This document shows positions 8,002 through 15,454 of a stretch of 34,132 nucleotides of DNA, in pieces. The number at the start of each line of letters is the position of its first letter. The first letter of the stretch is position 1. Made by a program: the position numbers and the translations under genes. Below the pieces are notes generated by a model. The model saw only the letters and a list, made by a program, of their open reading frames with translations. It did not search any database and was not told the DNA's origin. The stretch covers positions 111,145 to 145,276 of the forward strand of contig NZ_RKLU01000005.1 of the NCBI RefSeq assembly GCF_006861665.1, given 5' to 3'. The DNA comes from Halonotius terrestris. Lineage in GTDB: Archaea > Halobacteriota > Halobacteria > Halobacteriales > Haloferacaceae.

Positions 8002-8655
8002 CTATTCCGGAGCCGATGAGTCTTCAGCTTCCGCTCGGCGGGATGTCCAGTGGAGACAGACGGCTCCGTAGGCGGCGAAAGCGACTAACAGGGCGACGAC
8101 GGCGATGTCCATGACCGGAAGCGTCGTCATCGGCTGGGTAAGCAGCGCGCTCCCGAGGCCGGCGACCCCGACCAGCGACAGTCCCATGGAGTAGCGGTGC
8201 CATTCCGGCTCGTCGGGCTCGTCGGCGGTATCGAGATACCGGTACATGATCTCCATGTTGTCACCGAGTTCGATCGTGCCGCGGGGCTTGTTGAAGTTGA
8301 TGACGCCCATGCCGTCCATCTTCGGGAGGTGGCACTGGTAAAGGCCGACATAGACGCGCTTGCGCTCGCCGGAGGTGATCTGTTTGATCGGTTTGTCGTT
8401 CTCCCAGGCGGCGATCTGCTCGGCGAGGTCGCTCAACGAGAGCTGGCCGTCGGCGTCCTGCAGCATCCGCAGCACGCGCCGGCGACGCTGGTTTTTCAGG
8501 ACGCCGAAGACCTGATCTAACGGGAGGGGCGCGTCCTCGGGCTCCGCGTCGGCTGGCTCCTCGGTCGGCATCGACTCGGCAGACGCAGGTGACGAGGGCT
8601 CGGCATTAGCTGGTGACGGTGGTGTTTCAGGGGGCGCGTCACTCGCTTGCGACAT
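8002..8655 (-). CDS. DUF7344-type winged-helix protein with C-terminal membrane segments (paralogue 2)
   Basis: A 217-residue paralogue of the protein encoded at 6968-7681. It has an acidic, Pro/Ala-rich N-terminal region (about 1-50). The winged helix follows (LPLDQVFGVLKNQRRRRVLRML, LSLSDLAEQIAAWENDKPIKQITSG, YVGLYQCHLPKMDGMGVINFN). Two membrane helices (about 160-200) are followed by a charged tail. The start ATG at 8655 is preceded by a clear Shine-Dalgarno GGAGG (8662-8666 complement), so the transcript has a leader, unlike many promoters in this window. The acidic N-terminus differs strongly from its paralogue while the wing and helices are nearly identical. It is probably a membrane-tethered regulator, and its partners are unknown. 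Confidence 0.85.
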   Translation of the reverse strand: MSQASDAPPETPPSPANAEPSSPASAESMPTEEPADAEPEDAPLPLDQVFGVLKNQRRRRVLRMLQDADGQLSLSDLAEQIAAWENDKPIKQITSGERKRVYVGLYQCHLPKMDGMGVINFNKPRGTIELGDNMEIMYRYLDTADEPDEPEWHRYSMGLSLVGVAGLGSALLTQPMTTLPVMDIAVVALLVAFAAYGAVCLHWTSRRAEAEDSSAPE

Positions 8656-9257
8656 AGCTATCCTCCTGTGGGCATCGGGGGGGGCGGGGGGTAGATTGTG
8701 TGGGGATCATAGAGTGTGGAACCGAGTTCTTACCGGTCGAAATGCCCGGATACTCAGCTCCTGAAGGCGTTTGGTGGATAGCCGGAGGCCGGTTAAAGAC
8801 AGTGCATGATGCTCGCTTTCCTAACATATTCGGCCCCGTTGTGACTGACTGTGCGGCGATACGGAAGGGGGGTTCGGGACTGGCGGTATGGTTCTCCATG
8901 GATGATAGTGGGGACGACGGTGTCGGTTGTCGCGTTGTCGGTCGGGTAGTAGTTCGTGGCTTCGGTGACGGTAGGCCACGTTCCGACGCTCGCGTCCTCT
9001 GTGTGGAGCCATCGATGGGGCTTTGTTATAGATCACATATCGCCACGGTTGCGCCGGATCGCCCTGAGTTGTCGCCGAATTATTGTCGTGGTTCTGCCCA
9101 GCAATCGCCTGTCGGAACATGACAATCACGCCGGCGGAGTATGCGGTTTGTACTCGCAGTACTGCCGGCGTAACAAAGCCGATACAACCGGTTCGTAGGT
9201 GTATGACCACGCTGCCACTGACCAACGGGACGACGGGAGCGTCGACGAGCCCTTACC
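8656..9257. other. 602-bp divergent intergenic region
   Basis: No convincing gene; the longest frames have non-haloarchaeal composition and no recognisable motifs. It contains the Shine-Dalgarno for the 8655 gene, a G-rich run (eight G, one C, six G at 8677-8691), and the 17-base box at 9018-9034, identical to the one at 6847-6863 and oriented toward the 8655 gene. A TATA-like GATACAA near 9180 could serve the 9258 gene. Confidence 0.5.
9018..9034 (-). promoter_or_regulatory. Second exact copy of the 17-base TATA-like box
   Basis: On the minus strand it reads GATCTATAACAAAGCCC, identical to 6847-6863. The same core with ATAACAAA occurs at the minus-30 position of the promoters for the 18868 and 31957 starts, so it probably acts as a TATA element. 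Transcription toward the 8655 gene would give a leader of about 340 nt, which is long for this group. Confidence 0.45.
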
Positions 9258-9818
9258 ATGAGTACTGACGCACCTACACAGGAGCTGTCCCAAGATCTCG
9301 TCTTCGATATCCTCAGTAACACGCGTCGTCGGATGGTGTTGTACTACCTCCGCCGCCATGGCGGCCCGGCCGCAGTCCAGGATATCGCCGAAGAGATCGC
9401 CGCCCTCGAAAACGATGTCGACCCCGAAGAACTGAGTCGCCAACAGCAGAAACGCGTCTACGTCTCGTTGTACCAGACGCACCTGCCGAAGCTCGAAACC
9501 GCCGGCGTCATCGAGTACGACGAGGACGATGGGCGTGTTTCACTCACTGCCCGCGCGATGGACATCGATGGATACCTCACGCCGACGACGACGGCCGACT
9601 ACCCGTGGCAACTCCACTATCTCGTGTTGGCAGTTGCCGGCGGGCTCCTGTTTTCGCTTTCCGCAGTCGGTGTGCCGGTAATCGCGGCGATCCCGACGCT
9701 CGTATTGGGCGTCGGCATCATGCTCGCGTTCGCGGCCTCGGCCGGCGTGCAGTACTGGCGACGCCGCCAGCGAAAGCAGTCGTTGCCGGCGGAGCTGCTG
9801 CGGCATGAGGACGGATGA
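9258..9818 (+). CDS. DUF7344-type winged-helix protein with C-terminal membrane segments (paralogue 3)
   Basis: A 186-residue protein of the same family as its two neighbours but without the long acidic N-terminus. The winged helix begins at once (LSQDLVFDILSNTRRRMVLYYLRRHGG). It continues with VQDIAEEIAALENDVDPEELSRQQQKRVYVSLYQTHLPKLETAGVIEYD. Two membrane helices (about 115-160, with LHYLVLAVAGGLLFSLSAVGV and a second Ala/Val-rich one) are followed by a basic RRRQRKQ tail, suggesting that the tail is cytoplasmic. It is transcribed away from the other two. This short form is close to the version most often seen in haloarchaea, so it may be the parental type. It is inferred to be a membrane-bound regulator. 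Confidence 0.86.
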   Translation: MSTDAPTQELSQDLVFDILSNTRRRMVLYYLRRHGGPAAVQDIAEEIAALENDVDPEELSRQQQKRVYVSLYQTHLPKLETAGVIEYDEDDGRVSLTARAMDIDGYLTPTTTADYPWQLHYLVLAVAGGLLFSLSAVGVPVIAAIPTLVLGVGIMLAFAASAGVQYWRRRQRKQSLPAELLRHEDG

Positions 9819-9868
9819 ATCCTGCTCGGAACCGAACCGCTGCTCGACCAGGTACTCTCCTGTCGCCG

Positions 9869-9898
9869 ACCACCGGCATCGACTCGGCGGCCGGTGGT
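9869..9898. terminator. Hairpin between convergent genes
   Basis: ACCACCGGC (9869-9877) and GCCGGTGGT (9890-9898) form a perfect 9-bp inverted repeat with a 12-nt loop. It lies between the stop of the 9258 gene and the stop of the minus-strand gene at 9923. There is no T-tract, so termination is inferred from position only. Confidence 0.4.
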
Positions 9899-9922
9899 GG
9901 CCGTCTCACGGCTCGATGATCG

Positions 9923-10171
9923 TCAGCGACACTCCTCAAGGAGACAGACGCTGCCGGGGTCGGCGACCATGAACTCGTCGTCGGAAAGGTGATCTTCCTC
10001 GCCGGGGAGAATCATGTAGTGCCCGCCATCGCCGGTTTTGATGATCGTCAACGGTTTGATCTCGTAGTCGAGGTCGGTGTTCGGATCGGGATCGAGCGGG
10101 GCATCCTGCCACGCCTCCGCGAGCGATGATTCCACGGTCAGCACTCCATCCGGTGGCGGTAACTGTGCCAT
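9923..10171 (-). CDS. Small acidic haloarchaeal protein of unknown function
   Basis: An 82-residue acidic protein with no membrane segment or signal. It starts MAQLPPPDGVLTVESSL, has several Asp-rich turns (DPDPNTDLD) and a strand-like middle (IKPLTIIKTGDGGHYMILPG), and ends DPGSVCLLEECR. The composition (high Asp/Glu, few Lys) fits a real haloarchaeal cytoplasmic protein. I chose the ATG at 10171 because the codons upstream of it lose that composition. I do not recognise the family. It lies among regulatory genes (three winged-helix/membrane paralogues and a HalOD1 protein), but this does not establish a function. Two cysteines near the C-terminus are notable. Confidence 0.65.
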   Translation of the reverse strand: MAQLPPPDGVLTVESSLAEAWQDAPLDPDPNTDLDYEIKPLTIIKTGDGGHYMILPGEEDHLSDDEFMVADPGSVCLLEECR

Positions 10172-10446
10172 ACTGTCACACTCGCAGCGTCGCTGGTGTG
10201 TCGTGCTGATCGATCGGTTACTACTCGGGGAGCGGCCGCGGTGGCAGCCAGTCGCTCGGAACACACGCGTTCCGGAGTGGAAGCTGGGTGCATATCAGGT
10301 ATGTCCCACCTACCCGAAATAACCGTTCTGCCGGAGTAGCGACCGAGTAGTGACCGGCTGCAACACGATAGGGACCGACCGCAGTCGGCGAATGTGAGCT
10401 GTTGGCACGGTCACGTAGTATGACCATACGTCCCGGAGGAAAAATA
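10172..10446. other. Intergenic region with a short palindrome
   Basis: No convincing protein gene. It contains GTATGACCATAC at 10418-10429, an inverted repeat with 5-bp arms and a 2-nt spacer, followed by a Shine-Dalgarno-like GGAGG at 10435-10439. The palindrome resembles the GTAT-N7-ATAC sites elsewhere in the window, but its spacer is shorter. Confidence 0.4.
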
Positions 10447-10533
10447 ATGAAAAATATAGGGGCAGCTTACCGGCTCACTGCTCGAAGATCGACTGCCGAA
10501 AACGGACGCCTGCGTCGCGGATTACGTCGCTGA
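10447..10533 (+). CDS. Possible 28-residue Arg-rich small ORF
   Basis: An ATG at 10447 lies 7 nt after a near-ideal Shine-Dalgarno (CCCGGAGGA) and opens a frame of 28 residues ending RLRRGLRR, with nine arginines. It overlaps the end of the convergent HalOD1 gene by 12 bp. The start signal is good, but the basic composition is unlike most haloarchaeal proteins and the frame is very short, so it may be chance. Confidence 0.2.
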   Translation: MKNIGAAYRLTARRSTAENGRLRRGLRR

Positions 10534-10842
10534 CGGGCCGCGCTCGCGGATCGTGATCTCGCCGGCGGCCGTCGCGGTCACTTCGTAGCCGTCGACCGGG
10601 AACGTCACCTGTCCGGTGCGGTGCGTGCCGGCCACGGGGCTGAACAGGTCGTCGAGTGCGTCGAGATCGATATGCTCGAAGACGACGCTGTTGCTGTTTT
10701 CGAGATCGTAGCCGGGGACGGAATCAAGGGCCATGAGGATCGCCGTACTGAGCGCGATATCTTCCTCGGGGTCCTGCTGGGAATGATGCACGATCGAATT
10801 GGCCGTCTGTCTCGATGACTGCGAGACACTACCGTCGGACAT
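10522..10842 (-). CDS. HalOD1-type output-domain protein
   Basis: A 106-residue protein whose second half matches the haloarchaeal HalOD1 output domain. This includes LSTAILMALDSVPGYDLENSNSVVFEHIDLDALDDLF, then GQVTFPVDGYEVTATAAGEITIRE. HalOD1 domains occur alone or at the end of signalling proteins and are of uncertain biochemical role. I chose the ATG at 10842 because GAAAGATACAAG, a good BRE plus TATA-like box, lies about 30 bp before it (10867-10878), the geometry of a leaderless promoter. An upstream ATG at 10989 would add 49 residues (LKAVVINRLLAHPADERYKLLDF) and cannot be excluded. The gene is alone and faces away from the flippase gene. Confidence 0.8.
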   Translation of the reverse strand: MSDGSVSQSSRQTANSIVHHSQQDPEEDIALSTAILMALDSVPGYDLENSNSVVFEHIDLDALDDLFSPVAGTHRTGQVTFPVDGYEVTATAAGEITIRERGPSAT

Positions 10843-10866
10843 TATCTCGTGTACAAAATCGAGTAG

Positions 10867-10878
10867 CTTGTATCTTTC
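10867..10878 (-). promoter_or_regulatory. Leaderless promoter of the HalOD1 gene
   Basis: The minus strand reads GAAAGATACAAG, centred about 30 bp before the ATG at 10842, with a purine-rich BRE followed by a TATA-like core. It supports the shorter start of the HalOD1 gene. Confidence 0.5.
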
Positions 10879-11083
10879 GTCTGCCGGGTGAGCCAGTAGT
10901 CGATTAATAACTACCGCCTTCAGACGGGTTTGACGGGCCAATGCTTCCGCCGGGCAATCCCTCGGGGGATCTGCGCCGACCCGTATCAAGCGACGGAGCC
11001 GTGAGCGGCCGGTATCGACTCACAGCGGATGCCCCGCTATCGGCTCTTCGATCTCACCGTTGTAACGGCCAGCGGTCGCCGCT

Positions 11084-12583
11084 ATGAGCGGAACGACACG
11101 GCTCTTTCAGCGGTTCCTCTCGTTGCTCGGGCCCAAACTCGTGACGACGCTGCTGGCGGTCATTGCGACACCCGTGATCGTCCGGCTGCTCGGCCCCGCC
11201 GACTACGGCGATTACGCCGTGTTGCTCTCGATTTACTCGCTGTATATGATCCCGATCAGTGCGGCGATCACCGAGGGCGTCCAGAAGTTCGTCGCCGAGC
11301 AGCGTGACGATGCGGCGTGGGTCGAGCGCGTCCTCCAATTCTACTTGCTGTTGGCCCTCCTGTTGGCCATCGTCGGCAGCGGCGTGTTGCTCGCGGTCAC
11401 CGGTCTCGGCGTCGCCGAACGGGTCGGCGAGGGGTTCACGCGCTACTTCTATCTCCTCACCGGCTTCGTCTTCGTCGGCCAGTTCCGGGCGTTCTCGATG
11501 CACTCGCTGCTCGGCTTCGGCCTCGAACGCGTCAATGGCCCGCTCGGCGTCGTCAAGAAGTTCGTCACCGTCGCCGTCGGCATCGGCCTCGTGGCCGGCG
11601 GCTTCAGCGTCGTCGGCATGCTCGTGGGACATATCGCGGCCAACGCCCTGACGGCGATCATCGCGGGCGTCGTTATCGCCCGCCGGATCTCGCTCCGTGA
11701 GTTGTTCCGGATTCCCGACTCGCTGCCCTATCGAGAATTTCTCTCGTTTAACGGCCTCAACATCGTCCTCGTGTTGCTCGTGATGTCGCTGTTCCACGTC
11801 GATGTCATCATGGTCCGAACGCTCGTCGGCGACAGGGCGACCGGCTACTACAAAGCCGCGCTCTCGCTGGCGGAGTATATCTGGATCGTTCCGATTGTCC
11901 TGCAGGGGCTCCTTCTGCATTCGAGCTCGACGCTGTGGAGCGAGGACCGCTACGACGAACTCGCCGCCCTCGCCAGTCGGATCACCCGCTATACCGCCCT
12001 GCTGGTCGTGTTGATGGCGATCGGCCTCGGGACGCTGGCCGATCGGGTCGTGCCGCTGTACTACGGCGAGCCCTTCGCGGTGGCGACGACGCCGCTGTTG
12101 CTGTTGTTGCCGGGAGCGGTCGGCTTCGCGGTCGCCCGCCCGCTACAGGCGATCTGTCAGGGATCGGGCCGGCTTCGCGTGCTCATTGCGGCCGTCGGTG
12201 TGGCGGCCGCGCTCAACGTCGGCTTGAACGCCGCGCTCATCCCGCTGTTCGGCATGAACGGCGCGGCGACGGCGACGAGCGTCGCCTACGGATCGATGTT
12301 CGTCCTGCTCGTGTGGGCCTCCCGCCGCCTCGGCTACGATCCCCTCGTGGATCTGCGCGCAGCCCGGATCGGCCTCACCGCCGCGGCGGCCGCCGGCGTC
12401 ATCGTCGGTACGGACCGCCTGATCGACGGCGATATCCTCGCCTTGGGTGTCGTACCCGTCATCGGCCTCGCTGCCTTCGCGCTGCTGGCGATCATCCTCG
12501 GTGCGATCGATACCGATGAGATCGTTGAGATACTGATGAAGCTACCGCTGCCGCCGCGGGTCACGGCGTTGCTCCCGGGATAG
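11084..12583 (+). CDS. Polysaccharide/lipid-linked oligosaccharide flippase (Wzx/MATE-like)
   Basis: A 499-residue integral membrane protein with about 12-14 hydrophobic helices along its whole length. The N-terminal pattern PKLVTTLLAVIATPVIVRLLGPADYGDYAVLLSI is the hallmark of the polysaccharide-biosynthesis (RfbX/Wzx, PST) family, which moves undecaprenyl- or dolichol-linked sugars across the membrane. Other features include a conserved NGLNIV...D-V-I-MVRTLVGDRATGYYKAALSLAE region and the late LNVGLNAALIPLFGMNGAATATSVAYG. In haloarchaea such proteins (for example AglR) are tied to N-glycan translocation. It probably flips the product of this locus. There is no overlap with the next gene; an independent promoter appears 90 bp downstream. 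Confidence 0.92.
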   Translation: MSGTTRLFQRFLSLLGPKLVTTLLAVIATPVIVRLLGPADYGDYAVLLSIYSLYMIPISAAITEGVQKFVAEQRDDAAWVERVLQFYLLLALLLAIVGSGVLLAVTGLGVAERVGEGFTRYFYLLTGFVFVGQFRAFSMHSLLGFGLERVNGPLGVVKKFVTVAVGIGLVAGGFSVVGMLVGHIAANALTAIIAGVVIARRISLRELFRIPDSLPYREFLSFNGLNIVLVLLVMSLFHVDVIMVRTLVGDRATGYYKAALSLAEYIWIVPIVLQGLLLHSSSTLWSEDRYDELAALASRITRYTALLVVLMAIGLGTLADRVVPLYYGEPFAVATTPLLLLLPGAVGFAVARPLQAICQGSGRLRVLIAAVGVAAALNVGLNAALIPLFGMNGAATATSVAYGSMFVLLVWASRRLGYDPLVDLRAARIGLTAAAAAGVIVGTDRLIDGDILALGVVPVIGLAAFALLAIILGAIDTDEIVEILMKLPLPPRVTALLPG

Positions 12584-12641
12584 GAGCTGGCTGACTGCTG
12601 TAGGCCGAGCCAAAACGGTGATCGGCGGCAAGTAAGGAAAC

Positions 12642-12650
12642 CATAACTTA
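12642..12650 (+). promoter_or_regulatory. Leaderless promoter of the second ATP-grasp gene
   Basis: A BRE-like GGAAAC runs into CATAACTTA, centred about 29 bp before the ATG at 12675. The core CATAAC resembles the ATAACAAA-type boxes elsewhere in this window. Confidence 0.55.
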
Positions 12651-12674
12651 GCTGTCTTCCCGCCCTTTTCGACC

Positions 12675-13871
12675 ATGTCTCAGACGGATGCCGACGCGGT
12701 GATCGTGCCGGCTATCGGAACTGGTGGCTCGCTCAGCGTGATTCGATCCCTCGGACGGGCAGGCTATACGACGATCGCCGCCTCCGAAAAGCAGCGACCG
12801 CCATCGTTCAGCTCTCGCTACTGTGACGAGCGGTACCGCGTTCCGTCACCGCAAACTGACCTCGACGGCTACGCCGACGCTCTCCTGACGCTCGCTGCCA
12901 ACGACGATGTCGGCACCATCGTCCCAGTACGGGAACCCGATGTCTATGTCCTCGCCCAACGCCGCGATGAGTTCGCCGAGCACGTCGGCGTCCTCTGGCC
13001 GACCGCCGACGGCCTGAACAAAATTCACGACCGAAAACGGCTGTTCGCCGCCGCCGAGGACGCTGGCGTGACGGTGCCCGAAACGATCCCACTGGACGAG
13101 GTCGAGGACTGGGATCGAGAGCGGATCGTCAAAGGGCGACACGCGATCCTTACCGCTGAGACTTCCGAGTCGGTGCCAGAGGGCGAGTTCCGATCACCAC
13201 CGAAAACGATTTTCCTCGAACCGGGCGAGGAGCCCGATGTCGAGGCGATCATCGACTCGATGGATCATATCCCGATCACGCAGGCCTACGTCGCTGGCAC
13301 GGAGTACTGTTTCCGCGGGCTCTACGACGACGGCGAGGCCGTCGTCACCTCCCAGAAGAAGCTGGTTCGCGGCTACAAGTACTGTCGTGGGCCGAGTATC
13401 TACCACGAAGCCGTCGACGAGCCGGCACTCGAAAAAGCGGGCCGCGCGCTGTTGGACGAACTCGACTACACCGGGATGGCCTCGGTCGGCTTCATCCGCG
13501 ATGCCGACGGCGAGTTCAACCTCCTGGAGATCAATCCTCGAATCCCCTCCAGCCTGCCGATGGATATCCACGCGGGCCTCGATTATCCCGAGTACTTCTG
13601 GGAACTCGCTACCGAAGGCGAGGTCACCGCAGAACAGGATTACCAACCTGGGACAGCGAGTCACTTGCTTCGGGGTGAGGCCGTCCATCTCCACAGCGTC
13701 CTCCGCGAGGAGTATCCGCTCACTCCTCGGCCATCGGGAACGAAAACGACGTGGAACATCGTCCGTTCGCTCGTCGAACAGCCGCAGTTTGATTATCTCA
13801 GCCTCGACGATCCCGCGCCGTTCCTCCGCGATATGGCGAACGCCGGCCGGTCGATGGTGTCGTTGCTCTGA
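12675..13871 (+). CDS. ATP-grasp ligase, carbamoyl-phosphate-synthase-like (second copy)
   Basis: A 398-residue ATP-grasp enzyme distinct from the one at 1162-2295. The N-terminal domain starts AVIVPAIGTGGSLSVIRSLGRAGYTTIAASEKQRPPSF. It has VPETIPLDEVED and VKGRHAIL (nucleotide-binding lysine region), then ITQAYVAGTEYCFRGLYDDGE. The metal-binding motif is LLEINPRIPSSLPM, with Glu and Asn. The family joins a carboxylate to an amine through an acyl-phosphate. Upstream is the flippase and downstream an SDR, each with its own promoter. Its place in a glycan locus suggests it attaches an amino acid or carboxylate to a sugar or lipid carrier, but the substrates are unknown. Signature residues look intact. 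Confidence 0.88.
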   Translation: MSQTDADAVIVPAIGTGGSLSVIRSLGRAGYTTIAASEKQRPPSFSSRYCDERYRVPSPQTDLDGYADALLTLAANDDVGTIVPVREPDVYVLAQRRDEFAEHVGVLWPTADGLNKIHDRKRLFAAAEDAGVTVPETIPLDEVEDWDRERIVKGRHAILTAETSESVPEGEFRSPPKTIFLEPGEEPDVEAIIDSMDHIPITQAYVAGTEYCFRGLYDDGEAVVTSQKKLVRGYKYCRGPSIYHEAVDEPALEKAGRALLDELDYTGMASVGFIRDADGEFNLLEINPRIPSSLPMDIHAGLDYPEYFWELATEGEVTAEQDYQPGTASHLLRGEAVHLHSVLREEYPLTPRPSGTKTTWNIVRSLVEQPQFDYLSLDDPAPFLRDMANAGRSMVSLL

Positions 13872-13875
13872 GGAA

Positions 13876-13880
13876 TTAAA
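13876..13880 (+). promoter_or_regulatory. TATA-like box of the SDR gene
   Basis: TTAAA within GGAATTAAACG sits about 32 bp before the ATG at 13910, consistent with a leaderless promoter in the 38-bp gap after the ATP-grasp gene. Confidence 0.45.
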
Positions 13881-13909
13881 CGTCGCTGAATCCCGCATGT
13901 AGACTTCTC

Positions 13910-14677
13910 ATGAACTCCTCAGAGGAACGCCGTGTCGTCGTCCTCACCGGTGCGAACGAGGGCATCGGCTACGGGATGCTCACCGCACTCGTCGAGAATG
14001 GGTACCGTGTTGCCGGGCTCGATGTTCGCGGCGACGCCATCGAGTCGCTACAGGAATCACATCCCGAAACCGTCCGCTACTACGACTGTGATGTGACCGC
14101 GGACGCGGATGTCGAGCGCGTAGTCAGGGAGATCATCGACGAGTGGGGCCGGATCGACGTTCTGGTCAACAACGCAGCGGTGCTGAACTTCGGCTTTTTC
14201 GACGAGCAGACCGAAGCCGACATGGACCGAGTGTTTGCGGTGAATTTCTTCGGTGCAGTCCAGCTGATTCGGGCGGTTCTCCCACACATGCGAGCGCAGG
14301 ACGGGGGCATTATCCACAACGTCAGCTCCGGGGCCGGGCGCGTCGGTAACCCTGGATTGACCGGCTACGCCGCGACGAAAGGAGCAATCGAATCGTTTAC
14401 TCGGTCGTTGCGCCACGAACTGCGGCACGAACCCGTGACGTGTACGATCATGCACCCCCGATTGGCAGCAACACGCTCGGCGAAAGCACTCGGCTATCCG
14501 GAGTCACAGCTGAGCGATCCCGACGACGTGGGCCGCAAACTGGCCGGCAAGATCGAATCGACCCGCACCGTCATTTACACTGACTGGGTCACGCGGATCG
14601 GGCTCTTCGTTGCACAGCGAGTCCCGTCACTCGTCACGCGGAGCACGGAGCGGTTTCTCAGGTACCGCAAGCGGTGA
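13910..14677 (+). CDS. Short-chain dehydrogenase/reductase
   Basis: A 255-residue classical SDR. The NAD(P)-binding motif is TGANEGIG (13-20), with an acidic LDVRGD after strand 2 that favours NAD(H). NNAA follows at 87-90, the catalytic serine region NVSSG near 140, and YAATK gives Tyr153 and Lys157. The catalytic tetrad is therefore present. The C-terminal 40 residues contain a hydrophobic helix (IGLFVAQRVPSLVT) and a basic end, suggesting membrane association. SDRs of this form act on lipids, sugars or small ketones; no clear glycan link beyond location is visible. The stop is 19 bp from the convergent DUF6069-like gene. Confidence 0.9.
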   Translation: MNSSEERRVVVLTGANEGIGYGMLTALVENGYRVAGLDVRGDAIESLQESHPETVRYYDCDVTADADVERVVREIIDEWGRIDVLVNNAAVLNFGFFDEQTEADMDRVFAVNFFGAVQLIRAVLPHMRAQDGGIIHNVSSGAGRVGNPGLTGYAATKGAIESFTRSLRHELRHEPVTCTIMHPRLAATRSAKALGYPESQLSDPDDVGRKLAGKIESTRTVIYTDWVTRIGLFVAQRVPSLVTRSTERFLRYRKR

Positions 14678-14696
14678 CGAAGGACAGAATCTGCTT

Positions 14697-15131
14697 CTAC
14701 ACGTCGACGGCACCGATAATGAATGCGACCAACGGCACCGCGACCAAGACGTGGTACAGGACAAGGATCGCTTGGCCCGCCGCCGTCACCCCCATTGAGG
14801 GAGAAACCACCGCGACCGGGACGAGCATTAGCACGAAGACACCCACCGCGACCGCGATGAAGTTCCGTGCGGGCTTGTCGGTGAATTTGGCTACAACCGT
14901 GTAGACGACAGCGGCACCGATACCCGAAACGAGTGTCGTCCCGATCAAGGGGCCGGCCGCGAACGGCGACATCTCTCCCGACGCGCCGACATCGATGCCG
15001 AGTGCGGTGACGATCGCCTGTGTCAGCAGCAGTGCGACGATAGCGACGACGACGCCCAGCGTTGTCCGCCGAGCGAGCGCGACGCCTGATTCGGGAACTG
15101 GGTACCGAACACGCTTGGAGGAAATTTCCAT
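14697..15131 (-). CDS. DUF6069-like four-helix membrane protein
   Basis: A 144-residue membrane protein with four hydrophobic helices (about 21-45, 60-83, 89-112 and 120-140). The sequence between the first two contains a short loop with SGEMSPFAAGPL, and DKPARNF precedes helix 3. This pattern fits proteins annotated DUF6069 in actinobacteria and haloarchaea, whose role is unknown. A TATA-like ATATACC lies about 30 bp before the ATG and is embedded in a 17-bp palindrome (15159-15175), so expression is likely controlled by a DNA-binding repressor or activator. It faces away from the NmrA-like gene. Confidence 0.75.
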   Translation of the reverse strand: MEISSKRVRYPVPESGVALARRTTLGVVVAIVALLLTQAIVTALGIDVGASGEMSPFAAGPLIGTTLVSGIGAAVVYTVVAKFTDKPARNFIAVAVGVFVLMLVPVAVVSPSMGVTAAGQAILVLYHVLVAVPLVAFIIGAVDV

Positions 15132-15158
15132 CCCACCGCTTGGTGGCCGACCGAATTA

Positions 15159-15175
15159 GGTATATGACACATACC
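15159..15175. promoter_or_regulatory. 17-bp palindromic operator candidate at the DUF6069-like promoter
   Basis: GGTATATGACACATACC has perfect GGTAT/ATACC arms and further inner matches. It overlaps the TATA-like box about 30 bp before the ATG at 15131. The same GTAT-N7-ATAC arrangement occurs at 21597-21611 and 25357-25373. Confidence 0.55.
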
Positions 15176-15454
15176 GACCGGAATTCTGTGCCCTATCGAG
15201 TGACACGTGACGCCCGCAGAACGACCACCGGAATCTATCTGCCAGCTGAGGAGAAGCAGTTGGATGCTGCCACTTAGCGATAGTAGCGCAACATTGGTGC
15301 GTGGCTCGTCCGTGTAAGACAGTCGTTCCGTTACTACCCGGCGGCTAACAATGTGACTGCGCCGCAGACGACGATTCGGTATGAGACCGCAAACAATGTG
15401 TAACGCCGCAGGGGTTCAGCTTCGGTTGGACGACGGTGCGGATGGGTGCCACCA
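15176..15454. other. Intergenic remainder before the NmrA-like gene
   Basis: With the palindrome region this makes a 323-bp gap. I see only short frames without haloarchaeal character. A half-site GGTATGAGACC occurs near 15378. No clear promoter for the 15455 gene can be assigned. Confidence 0.5.

Noticed and set aside
8700-9122. A 140-codon plus-strand frame in the divergent intergenic region
   Set aside because: Its composition is unlike haloarchaeal proteins (many Cys and Trp, no acidic bias), no start signal is visible, and it crosses the repeated promoter box.
15062-15277. A 71-codon plus-strand frame overlapping the DUF6069-like gene
   Set aside because: It runs across the palindrome and promoter and has basic, unstructured composition.
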